This document shows, piece by piece, positions 21,301 through 36,300 of a DNA stretch of 36,848 bases (its first letter is position 1; every line of letters starts with the position of its first letter). The DNA comes from Bacteroidaceae bacterium. GTDB lineage: Bacteria; Bacteroidota; Bacteroidia; Bacteroidales; Bacteroidaceae. Both the position numbers and the translations under genes were made by a program. The stretch is taken from NCBI GenBank assembly GCA_017554605.1, contig JAFZIA010000075.1, forward strand, positions 1 through 36,848. The letters run 5' to 3'. Below the pieces are notes generated by a model that searched no databases, was not told where the DNA came from, and worked only from the letters and a program-made list of their open reading frames with translations.

Positions 21301-24300
21301 CCCTCGGGGTTACCCAAGAGGCGGTCGACAGTCTTTATAAGAACCTTTATAAGGTCTATATTCTTCCACTCGTTGAAGCCGCCGATATTATATGTCTCGG
21401 CTATCCTGCCATTGTGGAAGATGACGTCGATGGCACGCGCGTGGTCGACAACATAGAGCCAGTCGCGCACATTCTCGCCCTTGCCATATACGGGCAGGGG
21501 CTTGCGGTTGCGTATATTGTTTATAAATAGCGGTATCAGCTTTTCGGGGAACTGATAAGGACCGTAGTTGTTGGAGCAGTTGGTGACTATCGTGGGCATT
21601 CCGTAGGTATCGTGGAAGGCACGCACAAAGTGGTCGCTGCTGGCCTTTGACGCCGAATAGGGGCTGTGTGGGTTGTACTTTGTCGTCTCGTAGAAGAAGT
21701 CGGTTCCGTAGGCAAGATGATGCTCGCCCGACGACGCGGTTGTAGTAAAGGGGGGCTCAATGCCCTCGGGGTGAGTGAGCTGCAATGCACCGTACACCTC
21801 GTCGGTTGAGATGTGGTAGAAGCGTTTGCCCTCGTAGCGCTCGGGAAGCGACTCCCAATGGACCTTTGCAGCCTGCAGCAGCGAGAGTGTACCCATCACG
21901 TTTGTGCGTGCAAAGGTGAACGGGTCTTTTATCGAGCGGTCGACGTGACTCTCGGCGGCAAGATGCACGACACCGTCTACACGGTGCTCCTTCATAAGGG
22001 CAAGCATTGTATCGTAGTCGCAGATGTCTGCCTTTACAAACAGGTAGTTGGGGGCATTCTCAATATCCTTGAGGTTTCCCAAATTACCCGCGTATGTAAG
22101 CTTGTCGACATTTATTATACGGTACTCGGGGTACTTGTTCACGAAAAGGCGCACCACGTGGCTGCCAATGAAACCCGCTCCTCCGGTCACTATTATATTG
22201 CGTTTGAAATCCATAGTTTATCATTTTTTTATTGTAACGCAAAAAACGACACTTTATTATAGAATACAAAGAAGAATATCGCAGTTCTGCATCTTATAAT
22301 TCGCAGACAAGACTGCACCCCGCGGTGCAGTCTTGTCTGTATCCGTTCAGCCTGTAAGGGTTAACCCCAACGGGCCGTATATCATCACTGGAGCTTGATA
22401 AGCTCAAACTCGGCACCCGAACCGAAGTCCTGGCCATTCTGCGAGTTGAGACCGGTGAAGCGTACGTAACGTGCCTTCACGGGCTCCTTGAAGATAACAA
22501 CCTGCTGCTTGCTGTTGCTCTCGAACTCACCCTCGCATACAGGCTCGCTCCAGTTCTTTCCGTCGTTGCTCACCTGAATCTTATAGGCCTTGATGTTACC
22601 GTTGTTTCCGCCGTCCTGACGGGGGAGATACTTGAAGCCCTTTATCATTGTCTCCTCGGCTGCATCGAAGTCTATCCAGTGAGGATAGCTTGCCACAGTC
22701 ACAGAGTACATTGTATGCCAGATTGTAGAGGGGTCACCGTCGACCATCTTCGATGCCTCGTTGCCGTTCTCCTGGCTCGATGCAAACACCACAGTCACGG
22801 GAATTGCAGTAACCTCGGCATAGTTGTATGTTGCCGCGAGCGAAGGAGTAGCCTTTTCCCATACGATAATCTCGCCGCCCTTGCTCATATCCACGGGCTG
22901 TGTGTAGAGGGTCTTCTTGCCGCGCTTGCCTATCTTGTAGTAAATCTGTGCTCCTTCCTTAGTGCTGCTCATTGTAACGATACCTCTGAGGTCGCGCGAG
23001 AGAACCACGGGAACAACACCCGAAGGCTGTACATTGGCCTTCTGTGTGAACTCGCCGGCCTTTACGGGACGCATAATGAAGCCCATTGTATTCTCCGACG
23101 ATTTTACTCGGTCGTAGTCGAGAGGACCACCCTGACCGCAACTGTTACCGCCAAGACCATTAACCTTCTTGTCGAGGTGCAACCAAGTGCCCGATGACTT
23201 GGGCAACTGATAGGGGTGAGCGGCAATTGTAAGCTCAACGTCGTTCCAGGGAAGTGCTGTTGTAGACATTCTCTCGGTAGCGACAAAAATCACACCCTCG
23301 CCCTTCTTGTTTGTGAGCGCAGCCCAACGTACATCCTCGCGGTTGGCCATTTCCTGGGGTTTGGGGAATATCTCGAACTGCTCGGCAACAGTGCTTGAAT
23401 ACTGCTGTACGAATGCTCCCGAGCAACGGTCGTTGTAGTTGTTCTGAGGACCGCGGCCATAGTATGTGTAGTTGTCGTACTCGGCGGGCAACTGGAGCTC
23501 GTAGCCAATGCGGGCAAGGTCGATGTTCTTGCTGCCGCTGATGCTGCTGTTGAGCTCTACTGAGCCGTCGGGATATACTGTGTAGATGCGGTTAGAAATC
23601 ATATAGAAGTCGTTCTCGCCGAATGCACGTGCATCGTCGACAAGCTTCCAGGTGTTGTCGTCGTTCTTTATACGGCGTACAGCGTTGGGAGCCTGTGAGT
23701 AAACGATGTACTGCAATACTACGCTACCGTCCTTGTTCACGTTAGACACGACAGACATCACGCTGTCCTGCAGGTTGTGCAAGCCGTTTGCATACCAGTT
23801 GTTCCAGGCCCAGTTGTCGTTGTCTACGGGTGCGCGGTAAGCACCGATTCTCATAGCACTGCCCTTGGCAAATACCTCGTTGCCGTTGTACACTACATTG
23901 TAGAGTACACCCTTCTTGTTGTCGAATACAATGTTGAATGTACCGTCAATCGCTGCCACTGTGGTTGTTGCATTGTCCTTGCTCACCTCCATCTTGGTCT
24001 TTCCGCCCTTTGCGGCGTCGGCAAGAAGGATATTCTTGGCAGCCTCCTTGAGGAGAATCTGCTCCTCCATCTGCACGTAGCCCTTCTTTGCCCAAGGCTG
24101 GTCGCTGCCGAGCAACAACTGTACCTTTACAAAGTACTCGCTCTCGGGGTTCATCTTGACACCTGCAAAGTCGAGGCGTATCTCCTTGCTCTGACGGGGC
24201 GCGATGTTGAGTGCGGGTGTAAAGTAGTGCTCTACCTCCTTACCGTCCTCCCACAACGATACACGCACGTCGAGGTCGTTCAACGACATAAAGTAGCGCT

Positions 24301-27300
24301 TGTTGAAGAGCTTGATGCTGCCGCTCTCGGTCATTGTGATGGCAACATTCTGGTACACCTTCTTCACCTCCCAATACTGGGGTTTGGGCGAGTGGTCGGG
24401 GAACACGATTCCGTTCATACAGAATGTGTGGTCGTTGGGACGGTCGCCAAAATCGCCGCCGTATGCCATATATCTGTCACCTGTCTGGGGATCTACGTTC
24501 CAGAATGCCTGGTCGGCCCAGTCCCAGATGGCACCGCCCATAAAGAAGTTTGTGCTCTCGATAGCCTCCCAATAATCCTTGAGGTTACCCACAGCGTTAC
24601 CCATCGAGTGGGCATACTCCGAGATGTGGTAGGGATACTTGATATTCGCATTGCCCTGTACCGCATACTGTACCCAACCTACCGAGGGATACTGGTTAGA
24701 ACCCATATCCACAATGTCGTTGTTGCGCTCATACTGTACGGGACGTGTTGTGTCGAATGCCTTGAGTGCCTCGTATGCCCTAACGAAGTTCACACCGGGG
24801 CCGGCCTCGTTACCGAGCGACCATATTACAACCGAAGGACGGTTCATTGTAGCGTATGCCATCTCCATTACACGTGCAACGTGAGCGTCCTCGAACTCGG
24901 GAACGTGAGAGAGCGACTCCTTGCCATAGTAGTACTCGTGGCTCTCGATGTTGGCCTCGTCCTCGAGGTAGATACCGTACTTGTCGCACAGGTAGTACCA
25001 ATAGGGGTCATCGGGATAGTGCGAGTTGCGCACGTGGTTGATGTTGCCCTGGAGCATAAGCATCACCTCGTTGTACATCTGCTCGCGTGTGATTGCGTGA
25101 CCGCGGTCGAGGTTGCTCTCGTGACGGTTGACACCCTTCATCTTGATGGGCTTGCCGTTGAGGTAGTAGTAGCGTCCTGCAATGCCGAACTCGTCGTCCT
25201 TGGCAGCAACGTCGAGTATCTCGCACTCGCGGAAACCGATGTGTGTAGAAGCGGTCTCCACCACATTGCCCTTCTTGTCGAGCAACTGGACGACGAGAGT
25301 ATAGCGGTTAGGCTCCTCGGCGCTCCACTTTGCAGGGTTCTCAACCTCTATTGCAAGCTGCACGGTAGACATTACGCCCGACTCGATGAGAGCAACGTCG
25401 CCAACGACCTTTGCACCCTCTACAACGGCATTCTCGTCGCTGTAAAGCTCGTTCTTGTACAACTGTGCCTGAAGCTTGTAGCCCTTGGCCTTTTTCTTGC
25501 CGAGGTTGCGTACGTCAACGTCAATCTTGGCAACAGCATCTTTATACTGTGCGTCGAGGTCGGTCACCACGCGAATGTCACGGATCTCAACGGGGTTTGT
25601 CGCTGTGAGTGACACAGTGCGGAAGATACCGGGAAGGCGGAACATATCCTGCGCCTCGAGGAACGAGGCATCGCTGTTACGGTACACCTCCACCGCAACA
25701 ACATTCTCGCCCTCGACAAGATACTTGCTGATATTGAATGCAGCAAGATTACGCGAGTTCTTTGAGAAGCCGACATACTTGCCGTTTATCCAAAGATAGA
25801 AGAACGAGTCAACACCGTCGAAGTTGATGTATATCTGACGGCCCTTCCACTCGGCGGGCACGCTGAATGTACGGCGGTAAGAACCCACCTCGTTGCGGTT
25901 CTTGTATGTAGTGTGGCTCTGGTGGGGCTCACGCATCACGCCGCCTTTCCAGTCACCCACTGCCACCTGATGGTGGAAAATAACCTTTTGGTTGGTGTAC
26001 ACGGGAGTACCGTACTTTTGTGTACCGTCACTCTGGATACCGTACACATTCCAGTTCATAGGCACTTCAACCTTATCCCAACCCGATACATCGTATGAGG
26101 GGAGATAGAACTCCTCGGGGCGCTCGCTGGGATTACCCACCCAATTGAAATTCCAGGTTCCGTCGAGCGAGAGATAGTACTCACTGTTCTCGGGAAGCAC
26201 CTTGCGTGCACTCTCTTCGTTGGCAAACGTAAAGAACCAACCTCTTGGTTGCTCCTTGTTAAGGGCAAGCTCCATAGGCGACTCCCACTCACCACCCGAG
26301 GGTGCAGCAACATCGCCATACGCAAAACCTTTCAGATTCTGTGCCATTGCAGTGCCCGACAGGGCAAGAGCAACCACAGCAGCCATCAGCAATTGTTTTT
26401 TCATAATAAGCTGTTAATTAAAGTTTTATAATAATTTGAAAATAAATTCTAAAAAGCAGGAAGTGCACCCGGAAAAGATTTACCGACGCTGCCCGCCTAC
26501 TGTAGACAACCAAACCCAGGAGCACGCCTACGCCTTAATAAACCTTTGTTCACTATGCACACCACTGCACAATAATTGCAAAGATATGAAAATTATATTA
26601 TAATTATATATAAATATCGGCAAAATTGACTCGACACAGAAAAAAACCAAGAAAAAACAGCCCGAACAACAGTAATTATTTCTTACAACATCACCAAACG
26701 GCCCCGTTCATTGGCACAAAAAAATAAAAGCCACCTTCGTAGCTTTTATTATAGTCCCACAATGGGGTAACACAAAAACCTCAAAAGGAATCAGTTCTTG
26801 CCAGCCTCAACAGAAGCCTTACGGAACTCCTTCATCAGTTTCTCAAGCTCAAGAGAAGCCTTGCGTGCACGTGTACCGGCAGCCTTATTACCCTTCTCTA
26901 CCTGTGCATTGGCATCAGCCTCAAAAGCAGCGTATGCCGCCTGGATTTTTTCAACAAGTTCTTTCATAAATATGTCATTTAGGTTAACAATGCACAAAGA
27001 TAATAAAATTCTTGATAAAAAATATTTTTCGGCCTATTTTTTGAGAAATTTCAAAAAGCAGGTAAATTTTTATGTATAAATGTACAGAAAACCCCGAAAA
27101 CAACACTCCCAATCCGCCCAGAACAGAAAACCCACTCAAAGAAAGAACAAAAAAATGAGCCCAACTGCACCACAACAACACGAGAACCGCACGACACATT
27201 TGCAACAACAGCAAAGCAAACAGAAGCTCCGCCCAAAAAAGAAGCACCGACAGCGACTGCAGGAATCCTCACCGCAAAGGAAACAAACAGCACCAGACAC

Positions 27301-30300
27301 AGGAACATCTGCACAACAGCAAAAAACAGAAGCAGCGAATGAGCCCTACAGCACAGGCAAAAGCACACGCCACATACCTAACCAGCAAAAAGACAGCAGA
27401 CACCGCTTATTGGTAAATATTATTTACATTAAAACAAACATAAAACAAGTCAAAGAACAAACACACCGAACAAAAGCCACATACAAGTGTTTACACCACA
27501 CCCGGACACCCCGCCCGACAAACAGCAAGACACACAACCGTCCACCAGGCAACACCCTATTGAGGCCGCAGGCAACACAGCATACAACAATGGTACAGAA
27601 GCGGAAGAACCCGAAAAAACAGTATAAGAACCCCACACCACAGCCAGGCTACAGCCTGCGCTTTTTTCTATGAAGAAAGCAATAAAGAAAAAACAAAACA
27701 AAAGCCACAACACAAGACAAATAGAGACAAAAACCGCCAATCGCCTAAAATATACAAGGAAACTATTTGCAATATTCCGAATATTACATATCTTTGCAAT
27801 GATTGGCACTATTTTAGCCACAGCAGCACAAAGCTGCAAACGCACATCAAACTAAAAACAAAAACATAAAAACCATAAGCATAAATAACAAAAAGCACAA
27901 TCGGGGAGGGCAAGCAACACACCCTTTGTGCAACAAAAAAAGGGCGGCACACCCGCACAAGCTATAAAGACAGATAAAATTCATTAAAACAAACAAATAT
28001 GAAAAAAATCATTACAGTATTCGGCATTCTACTTCTGCTGACAGCTTGTACATCGACAAAGGACATTTCCTACTTTCAAGACACGAAGCAGGAAACGACA
28101 GTAGTGGTAACACCTAAACAAATCACCTTGCGCCCACAAGACAAGTTGACAATCATTGTAAACACCCGCAACCAGGACTTGACAAATATGTTCAACCTTG
28201 CGTTTGTCACAAAGCAGTTAGGAACCAATAACAGTTTCGGCAACGGACAAGGTGTTTCGTGCTACACAGTAGACAATGAAGGCAACATTGATTTCCCGGT
28301 ACTGGGCAAGGTTAATGTAGGCGGCAAGACTCGCACACAGATTGCCGAGCAAATAAAGAACGAGCTCATCAAGCAGAACCTTGTGAAAGATGCTGTGGTG
28401 GTAGTAGAATTCGCGAACCTCACATACTCGGTTCTTGGAGAGGTAAAAAACCCCAACCGCTATGCGATAACAAACGACCAGGTCACACTGCTCGACGCTA
28501 TAAGCCAAGCTGGCGACCTCACCATTCAGGGACAACGAACAAACATTAAAGTTCTTCGCACAAACGTAGACGGCAAGCAGACAACATACATTGTTAATCT
28601 GTGTTCATTGGAAGATTTACAAAATTCGCCCGCATATTACCTTCAGCAGAACGACATCATCTACGTAGAGCCCAATGATATGCGCGCCCGTCAATCGACC
28701 GTAAACGGCAACAACATACGTTCTTCTTCTTTTTGGATTTCACTGGCATCACTTTTTGCCTCAATCATCAACATAATGATACGATAAAATTATGGAAACT
28801 AACAAATCTTTAGATAACTTCAACCGTCAAGGTGAAGAGGAATTCAACGTAAAAGAATTCATATCGAACTGTCTCTCAAAGTGGAAGTGGTTTGTGTTAT
28901 CAATACTCGTTTTTATGAGTATGGCGACATATAAGGTACTTACCACTCACCCCACATATTCGCGCTACACCGACATTCTTATCAAGAACGGCGAGCAAGG
29001 CAAGCTGGGCGACCAGATGGAGAAATTCGCATCAATGGGTGCTTTCCGCGGCAACACAACCGTTTACAACGAAATCCACGCACTGCAATCTCCCGCCAAC
29101 ATATACGAAGTTACACGTAGGCTTAACCTTAATATGGAGTATGAAGGAAAAGGTACATTCCACAACAAAGTATTGTATGGCAACAATCTGCCTGTAAAAG
29201 CAAACATCTGCAACATACCCGAGAATGCATACGCAAAGTTCACCATCGACCTTAATCCCGACGGGACATACGAATTGTACGATTTCATATTAAAATATGG
29301 CTACAACGAAGTTGAAGACAACAACACTAAAGTAAAAGGTCGTCTCTCGGTTACAGCTAAGAGCGGCACTGCTTCCTCGGATACCGTAGCCACCCCCATA
29401 GGCAAGATACACATATCACCTATGCCCCACTACGTACAGAGCGAGGAGAAAGTTACAATATTTGTAACACGTAACAGCATTAGAGCAGCAGCCAACAGCT
29501 ACACTGCCCGACTTAACTTTGCAATAAAAGACAAAGAAGCCGATGTTATTACAATATCGTTGACCGACAAGTCGACACAACGTGCCGAGGATATTCTCAA
29601 TGCCGTGATAGAGGTTTACAACGAGCGATGGATTGCCGACAAGAATCAGATTGCGACAAGCACATCGGCATTCATCAACGCACGTCTCGCCGACATTGCC
29701 AAAGAACTTGAGAATGTCGACAGCGTCATATCGTCGTACAAGAGCGAGAATCTGCTCCCCGACGTACAGGCTGCTACATCTTTATATATGAATAAAAGCC
29801 AACGAATCAGCACCGAAATCATAGACTTGAACAACGAGCTTGCCATTTCGCGATATATTGCCGATTACTTGAGCAATAACACCACAAAGAATCAGATTCT
29901 TCCGGCTCTGCAAATAAATAACAGCAGCATATCCACTCAAATAACAGAGTACAACCGCACAATGCTACAGCGTAACAACCTTGTAGCAAACAGTAGCATC
30001 GATAACCCTCTTGTTATGGACCTCGACGCATCACTTACACTGATGCGCGCTGCAATCATTACATCGGTTGAAAACCAGATCACAGCACTCAACACACAAA
30101 TTGCAGCATTACAGCGCGAAGAGCAACAGACAACAAGTCGCATTGCACAGAGCCCTGCACAGACAAAATTCCTTGCATCCGAGGGACGTAACCAAACTGT
30201 AAAGGAGCAGCTTTACCTTTTCTTGTTACAGAAACGCGAAGAGAATGAACTTTCAAAAGCATTCACTGCGTATAATACCAGAATCATCACACCTCCTACT

Positions 30301-33300
30301 GGTAGCCTTGTACCCAACGCTCCCAATAAGCAAAAAACACTGATGCTAGCATTCATTGTTGCATTGGTATGTCCCGTAGGTATTATTTTGGTGTTGCAAT
30401 TTATGGATACAAAGATACGCGGACGAAAAGACCTCGAAGGAACATCGTTGCCCATCGCTGGCGAAATCCCCTTACTATTCAAGAAAAAGCGCAAGCTGCC
30501 TTGGAGCAAACACACCGACAAGCTCAAAGTAGTAGTGGAGAATGGCAACAGAAACATCATAAACGAAGCTTTCAGAGTACTGCGAACCAACATCGAGTTT
30601 ATGTTGAAAGAGAAGAACAAGAAAGTCATCTTGCTCACCTCATTTAATCCTGGTAGCGGTAAATCGTTCATTTCGATGAACTTGGCATTATCATTAGTGC
30701 TTAAAGGAAAGAAAGTGATAGTTATTGACGGCGATATGCGCCACGCATCGCTATCGACATTTGTAAGTTCAGCCAAGACCGGACTCAGCAACTATCTGGC
30801 AGGACTGACAAACGATATAGACAAAATTATCGTAAAATACAAGGAACACGACAACTTGTCGATAATCCCAGTCGGCACAATACCTCCCAACCCCAGTGAA
30901 TTGCTCAGCGACAAGCGCTTCGAGGAGCTCATCAACAAGCTGCGCGAGGAATACGACTATGTTATTATTGACTGTCCGCCCGTAGACATTGTTACCGACA
31001 CCGACATCATAGAAAAGAGTGCCGACAGCACTATGTTTGTTGTACGTTGCGGATTGCTTGAGCGCAGCGTTATCCCCGAGTTGGACAAACTTCAGGCCGA
31101 AAACCGTTTCAAGAACATAAGCATCATAGTAAACGGAACAGACCTTTTATCGGGTCGCTACGGCTACCGCTACGGTTATCGCTACGGCCGCAGCTATGGA
31201 TACGGCTATGGATACGGTAAAGGCTACGGATACTACAGTGACAACGACAAAAAGTAACACTACTGAATAATGAAAGGAATTGTGTTAGCCGGAGGGTCGG
31301 GCACACGCCTCTACCCCATAACAAAAGGCGTAAGCAAGCAGCTACTGCCGATATATGACAAACCGATGGTTTATTACCCCATTTCGGTACTTATGCTGGC
31401 AGGAATACGCGACATACTCATAATATCCACTCCACAGGATTTACCCGCTTTCCGTCGCCTATTGGGCGACGGAAGCGACTATGGAGTAAGATTTCAGTAT
31501 GCCGAGCAACCATCGCCCGACGGCCTTGCACAAGCCTTTATAATAGGTAAGGAATTCATTGGCAATGATGCCGTTTGCCTGGTACTTGGCGACAACATAT
31601 TCTATGGAGCAGGCTTTACATCGATGCTAAAGGAGGCCGTGCGCACAGCCGAGGAAGACAACAAGTCAACCATCTTCGGTTACAGGGTAGACGACCCCGA
31701 GCGGTACGGAGTCGCCGAATTCGACGCAAACGGCAACTGCCTTTCGATTGAAGAGAAGCCCAGCCACCCCAAAAGCAACTACGCCGTCGTAGGACTCTAT
31801 TTCTACCCCAACAAAGTAGTGGATATTGCACAGATAATAAAGCCGTCGGCACGAGGAGAACTGGAAATAACAACCGTAAACCAGCATTTCCTTGACGACG
31901 ACGAACTGAAAGTACAAACGCTGGGAAGAGGATTCGCGTGGCTCGACACCGGTACACACGACTCACTGAGCGAGGCATCGACATTCGTCGAAGTGATTGA
32001 AAAGCGTCAAGGACTGAAGATAGCCTGTCTCGAAGGGATAGCCTACAGCAAGGGGTGGATAGACGAAGAGAAGATGCGCATATTGGCAAAACCGATGGAA
32101 AAGAACCAATATGGCCAGTACCTGCTAAAATTAGTTGATGACTCGTTGCAGAAGAGAACAACCAAATAACGGGTGACAAGTTTGACGATAAAAAAATGAA
32201 GATAACAGAAACAGAAATAGAAGGAGTAGTAATAATTGAGCCACAAGTCTTCGGCGACGAGAGAGGGTACTTTTTCGAGTCCTTTTCTCAAAGGGAATTC
32301 AATGCAGCAGTACGCCCCGTGGAATTTGTACAAGACAACGAATCGAAATCGAGATACGGTGTAGTGCGTGGGCTGCATTTCCAGCAAGGCCGGCACGTCC
32401 AGAGCAAGCTGGTGCGGGTGGTACAAGGTGCAGTGCTCGACATAGCCGTCGACATACGCAAGGGCTCACCCACATTCGGCAAGTATGTGGCAGTGGAGCT
32501 GAGCGAAGAGAACAAGCGACAACTTTTTATACCCCGAGGCTTTGCACACGGATTCTCGGTGCTCACCCCCGAGGTAATATTCCAATACAAATGTGACAAT
32601 TACTATAACCGCGAAAGCGAAGGAGCTATAGCGTGGGACGACCCCGAGCTGGCAATAGACTGGCGCATACCCGCCGACAGTGTAATACTATCGGAAAAGG
32701 ACAAGCACCACCCCACGCTCTCTGTAGCCCCCGGCCTTTTCGACTATAACGAAGATCTATACAAATGAAAAGAATACTTGTGACAGGAGCCAACGGACAG
32801 CTCGGCAGTGAACTTTGCCGGCTGGGCGCTATGTCCCCCAATAATTGGATTTTCACCGATATTGAGGATTTGGACATAACCGACCGTAACGCAGTTGAAG
32901 AGTTTATCACAAGAAACAATATAGAATTAATAGTGAACTGCGCCGCCTACACCAACGTGGACAAGGCCGAGAGCGACGAGGAGACAGCATACCTCATAAA
33001 CTGTACGGCAGTGGGCAATCTGGCACAAGCGGCAAAAAAGAACGGTGCAACACTCATACACATATCAACCGACTATGTGTTCGGCACCGAGGGCAACACC
33101 CCCCGCACCGAGGATATGCCCCTTAGCCCGCTTGGAGCATACGGACGCACCAAGCTCGCAGGAGAAGAAGCTATTGCAGAGACAGGCTGCAAGGCCATCG
33201 TCATACGCACAGCGTGGCTCTACAGCGAGTTCGGCAACAACTTCGTAAAGACAATGCTGCGCCTCACCGCACAGAAGGAGAGCATAAAAGTGGTATTCGA

Positions 33301-36300
33301 CCAGGTGGGCAGCCCCACATACGCCGCCGACCTTGCACTTGTAATATTCTCCATTATCGAAGGCGATATGTACGATGGCAACGAAGGGACATACCACTTC
33401 AGCGACGAGGGCGTGTGCTCGTGGTACGACCTTGCAGTGGAGACAGCCCGCTTGGCAAGACACACCAGTTGCAGCATAGAGCCCTGCCACAGCAGCGAAT
33501 ACCCCAGCCCCGTCACGCGCCCGCCCTACTCCGTACTCGACAAGAGCAAGATAAAACAGACATTCGGAGTGGAGATTCCCCATTGGCGCGAGTCACTTGC
33601 CTATTGCATTGGACGCATAATGACACAAAGCGCAAAGACACAACAGGCGGACAAATAAAGTCCACATAAAGAACGTCAATAAAGAGAAAGACATAAAACA
33701 ACATAAATTAAACATTATGAAAAAGAAAGTATTCGTTTCGGGTTGCTACGATATGCTCCACTCGGGCCACGTAGCATTCTTCAAGGAAGCATCGACATAC
33801 GGCGACCTCTACGTGGGCATAGGTTCCGATGCCACAATACGCGAGCTCAAGGACCGCAAGACAATAAACACCGAGCGCGAGCGCCTGTATATGGTAAAGG
33901 CAATACGCTACGTTACCGACGCCTTCGTGAACAGCGGCAGCGGAATATTGGACTTTGCCGAGGACGTGAAGCGTCTCAAGCCCGACATCTTTTTTGTGAA
34001 CAGTGACGGATACACCCCCGGCAAGAAACGCTTTTGCGAGGAGAACGGCATTGAGCTCGTAGTGAGCACCCGCATACCAGAGGCTGGTCTTCCCAAACGC
34101 TCTACCACAGCACTGCGCCAAGAGTGCAATATCCCCTACCGCATAGACCTTGCGGGCGGTTGGCTCGACCAGCCCTACGTGAGCAAGCACCACGGCGGCC
34201 CTGTGCTCACCATAAGCATAGAACCCGACTACGACTTCAACAACCGCGGAGGTATGAGCACCTCATCGCGCAAGGCCGCAATAGAGATGTGGCACGTAGA
34301 CATTCCCGAGGGCGACAGGGAGACCCTGGCCAAGATGGTATTCCGCTACGAGAATCCCCCCGGAAGCCCCTACATCAGCGGTTCACAGGACGCCATAGGC
34401 ATTGTGATGCCCGGCCTCAACCGCCTCAACTACAACGGAGAATACTGGCCCGAGAATATCGAGAGCAACAAGGAGGCCGACGTACTCGACTTTATCGAGA
34501 AGAACCTATGGCTTGTACCCCTTGCACCGCGCGACAACAAATACGACGTGCTTGCCGACACACACATCGATGCCGACGGCGCACAGCGCCTTGCACAGGC
34601 AGCCGATGACTGCTGGAACGCCATCATAAACAAGGACATCGACGCATGGGGCAAAGCCTGCACAGCATCGTTTGAAGCACAGGTTGCAATGTTCCCCAAT
34701 ATGGTGAGCGACCACGTTGCAAAAGCCATAGCCGAGTATAAGGACCGCGTGAAAGGCTACAAGATAACAGGCGCCGGCGGTGGCGGCTATCTAGTACTCA
34801 TCAACGACACACCCATCGACGAGGCCATACAGATAAGAATACGCCGCAATTGACAGAAGGCTCTTTATTTGCAAGTTACGCAGTACAACAGCAAAAGAAA
34901 GAAAATATAATGTCAACAAGAGACCATAAAGACAACCTGTCAAGCACAGGCGAAGAACTGTTCATCGAAGCTGCAGCCGCCCTCTTTGAGGACCCCGGGA
35001 AGATAGCAATGCTGCTCTCTCCCGAGGAGGCGGCAGAATTCGAGGAGCTGCGTCGTCGTGCAACGGCAGCAACAGGCACAGGGTATCCAGCGTACCCCGA
35101 CGAGATGTCCATTGCCGCCGAGGACAACTACGACGACAATTACCAATAAACCGCAATGAAGAGCTCCCGGCGCAACGCTTCATACACAAAGGGAGCTTGC
35201 GGTACAGTAGAAGCCAATATTTGCATAAACAGCATAAACAGCCCGAACAAGGCCCAAAGAAAACAAAACAGTTACACCAAGATGAAAATAGCAGTTGCAG
35301 GTACCGGATATGTAGGATTGAGCATTGCCACCCTGTTGGCACAGCACAATCAAGTTGTAGCGGTTGACATCGTCCCCGAAAAGGTAGATATGCTCAACAG
35401 GCGCATCTCACCCATTCAGGACGATTACATAGAGAAATATCTTGCCGAGAAGGAACTCGACCTGACAGCGACACTCGACGGGGCATCGGCATACAAGGAC
35501 GCACATTTTGTGGTGATAGCAGCCCCCACGAACTACGACCCGCAGAAGAACTTCTTCGACACATCGGCCGTAGAGGCAGTCATTGACCTTGTGCTCGACA
35601 CCAACCCCGACGCAGTGATGGTGATAAAGAGCACCATTCCCGTGGGATACTGCCGCAGCCTGTATGTAAAATATGCCAAGCGCTTTGCCACCGACGGCAA
35701 GCTCAAGGGAAAGACCTTCAACCTGCTCTTCTCGCCCGAGTTCCTGCGCGAGAGCAAGGCACTCTACGACAACCTCTACCCCAGCCGCATCATTGTCGGT
35801 GCTCCCAAGCTCATAGACAAATACCCCGAGGAGAACGAGGCCATAACAGCTACAGCCGACTGTGAGCGTTTGCAGCAAGAGGCACACACATTTGCCAGTC
35901 TCCTGCAACAAGGTGCAATAAAGGAGGACATTCCTACACTCTTTATGGGACTCAAGGAGGCCGAAGCAGTAAAACTATTTGCCAACACATACCTTGCTTT
36001 GCGCGTGAGCTACTTCAACGAGCTCGACACATACGCCGAGGTAAAAGGCCTCGACTCGGCAGCCATAATCAGCGGAGTGGGACTCGACCCCCGCATTGGC
36101 GAGCACTACAACAACCCCTCGTTCGGTTACGGCGGATACTGCCTGCCCAAGGACACCAAGCAACTTCTTGCCAACTACCAGGAAGTGCCCCAGAATATGA
36201 TGAGCGCCATTGTAGAGAGCAACCGCACACGCAAGGACTTCATTGCCGACCAGGTGCTGCGTATGGCAGGCTACTACGACTATTACAGCAAGGGCGACTT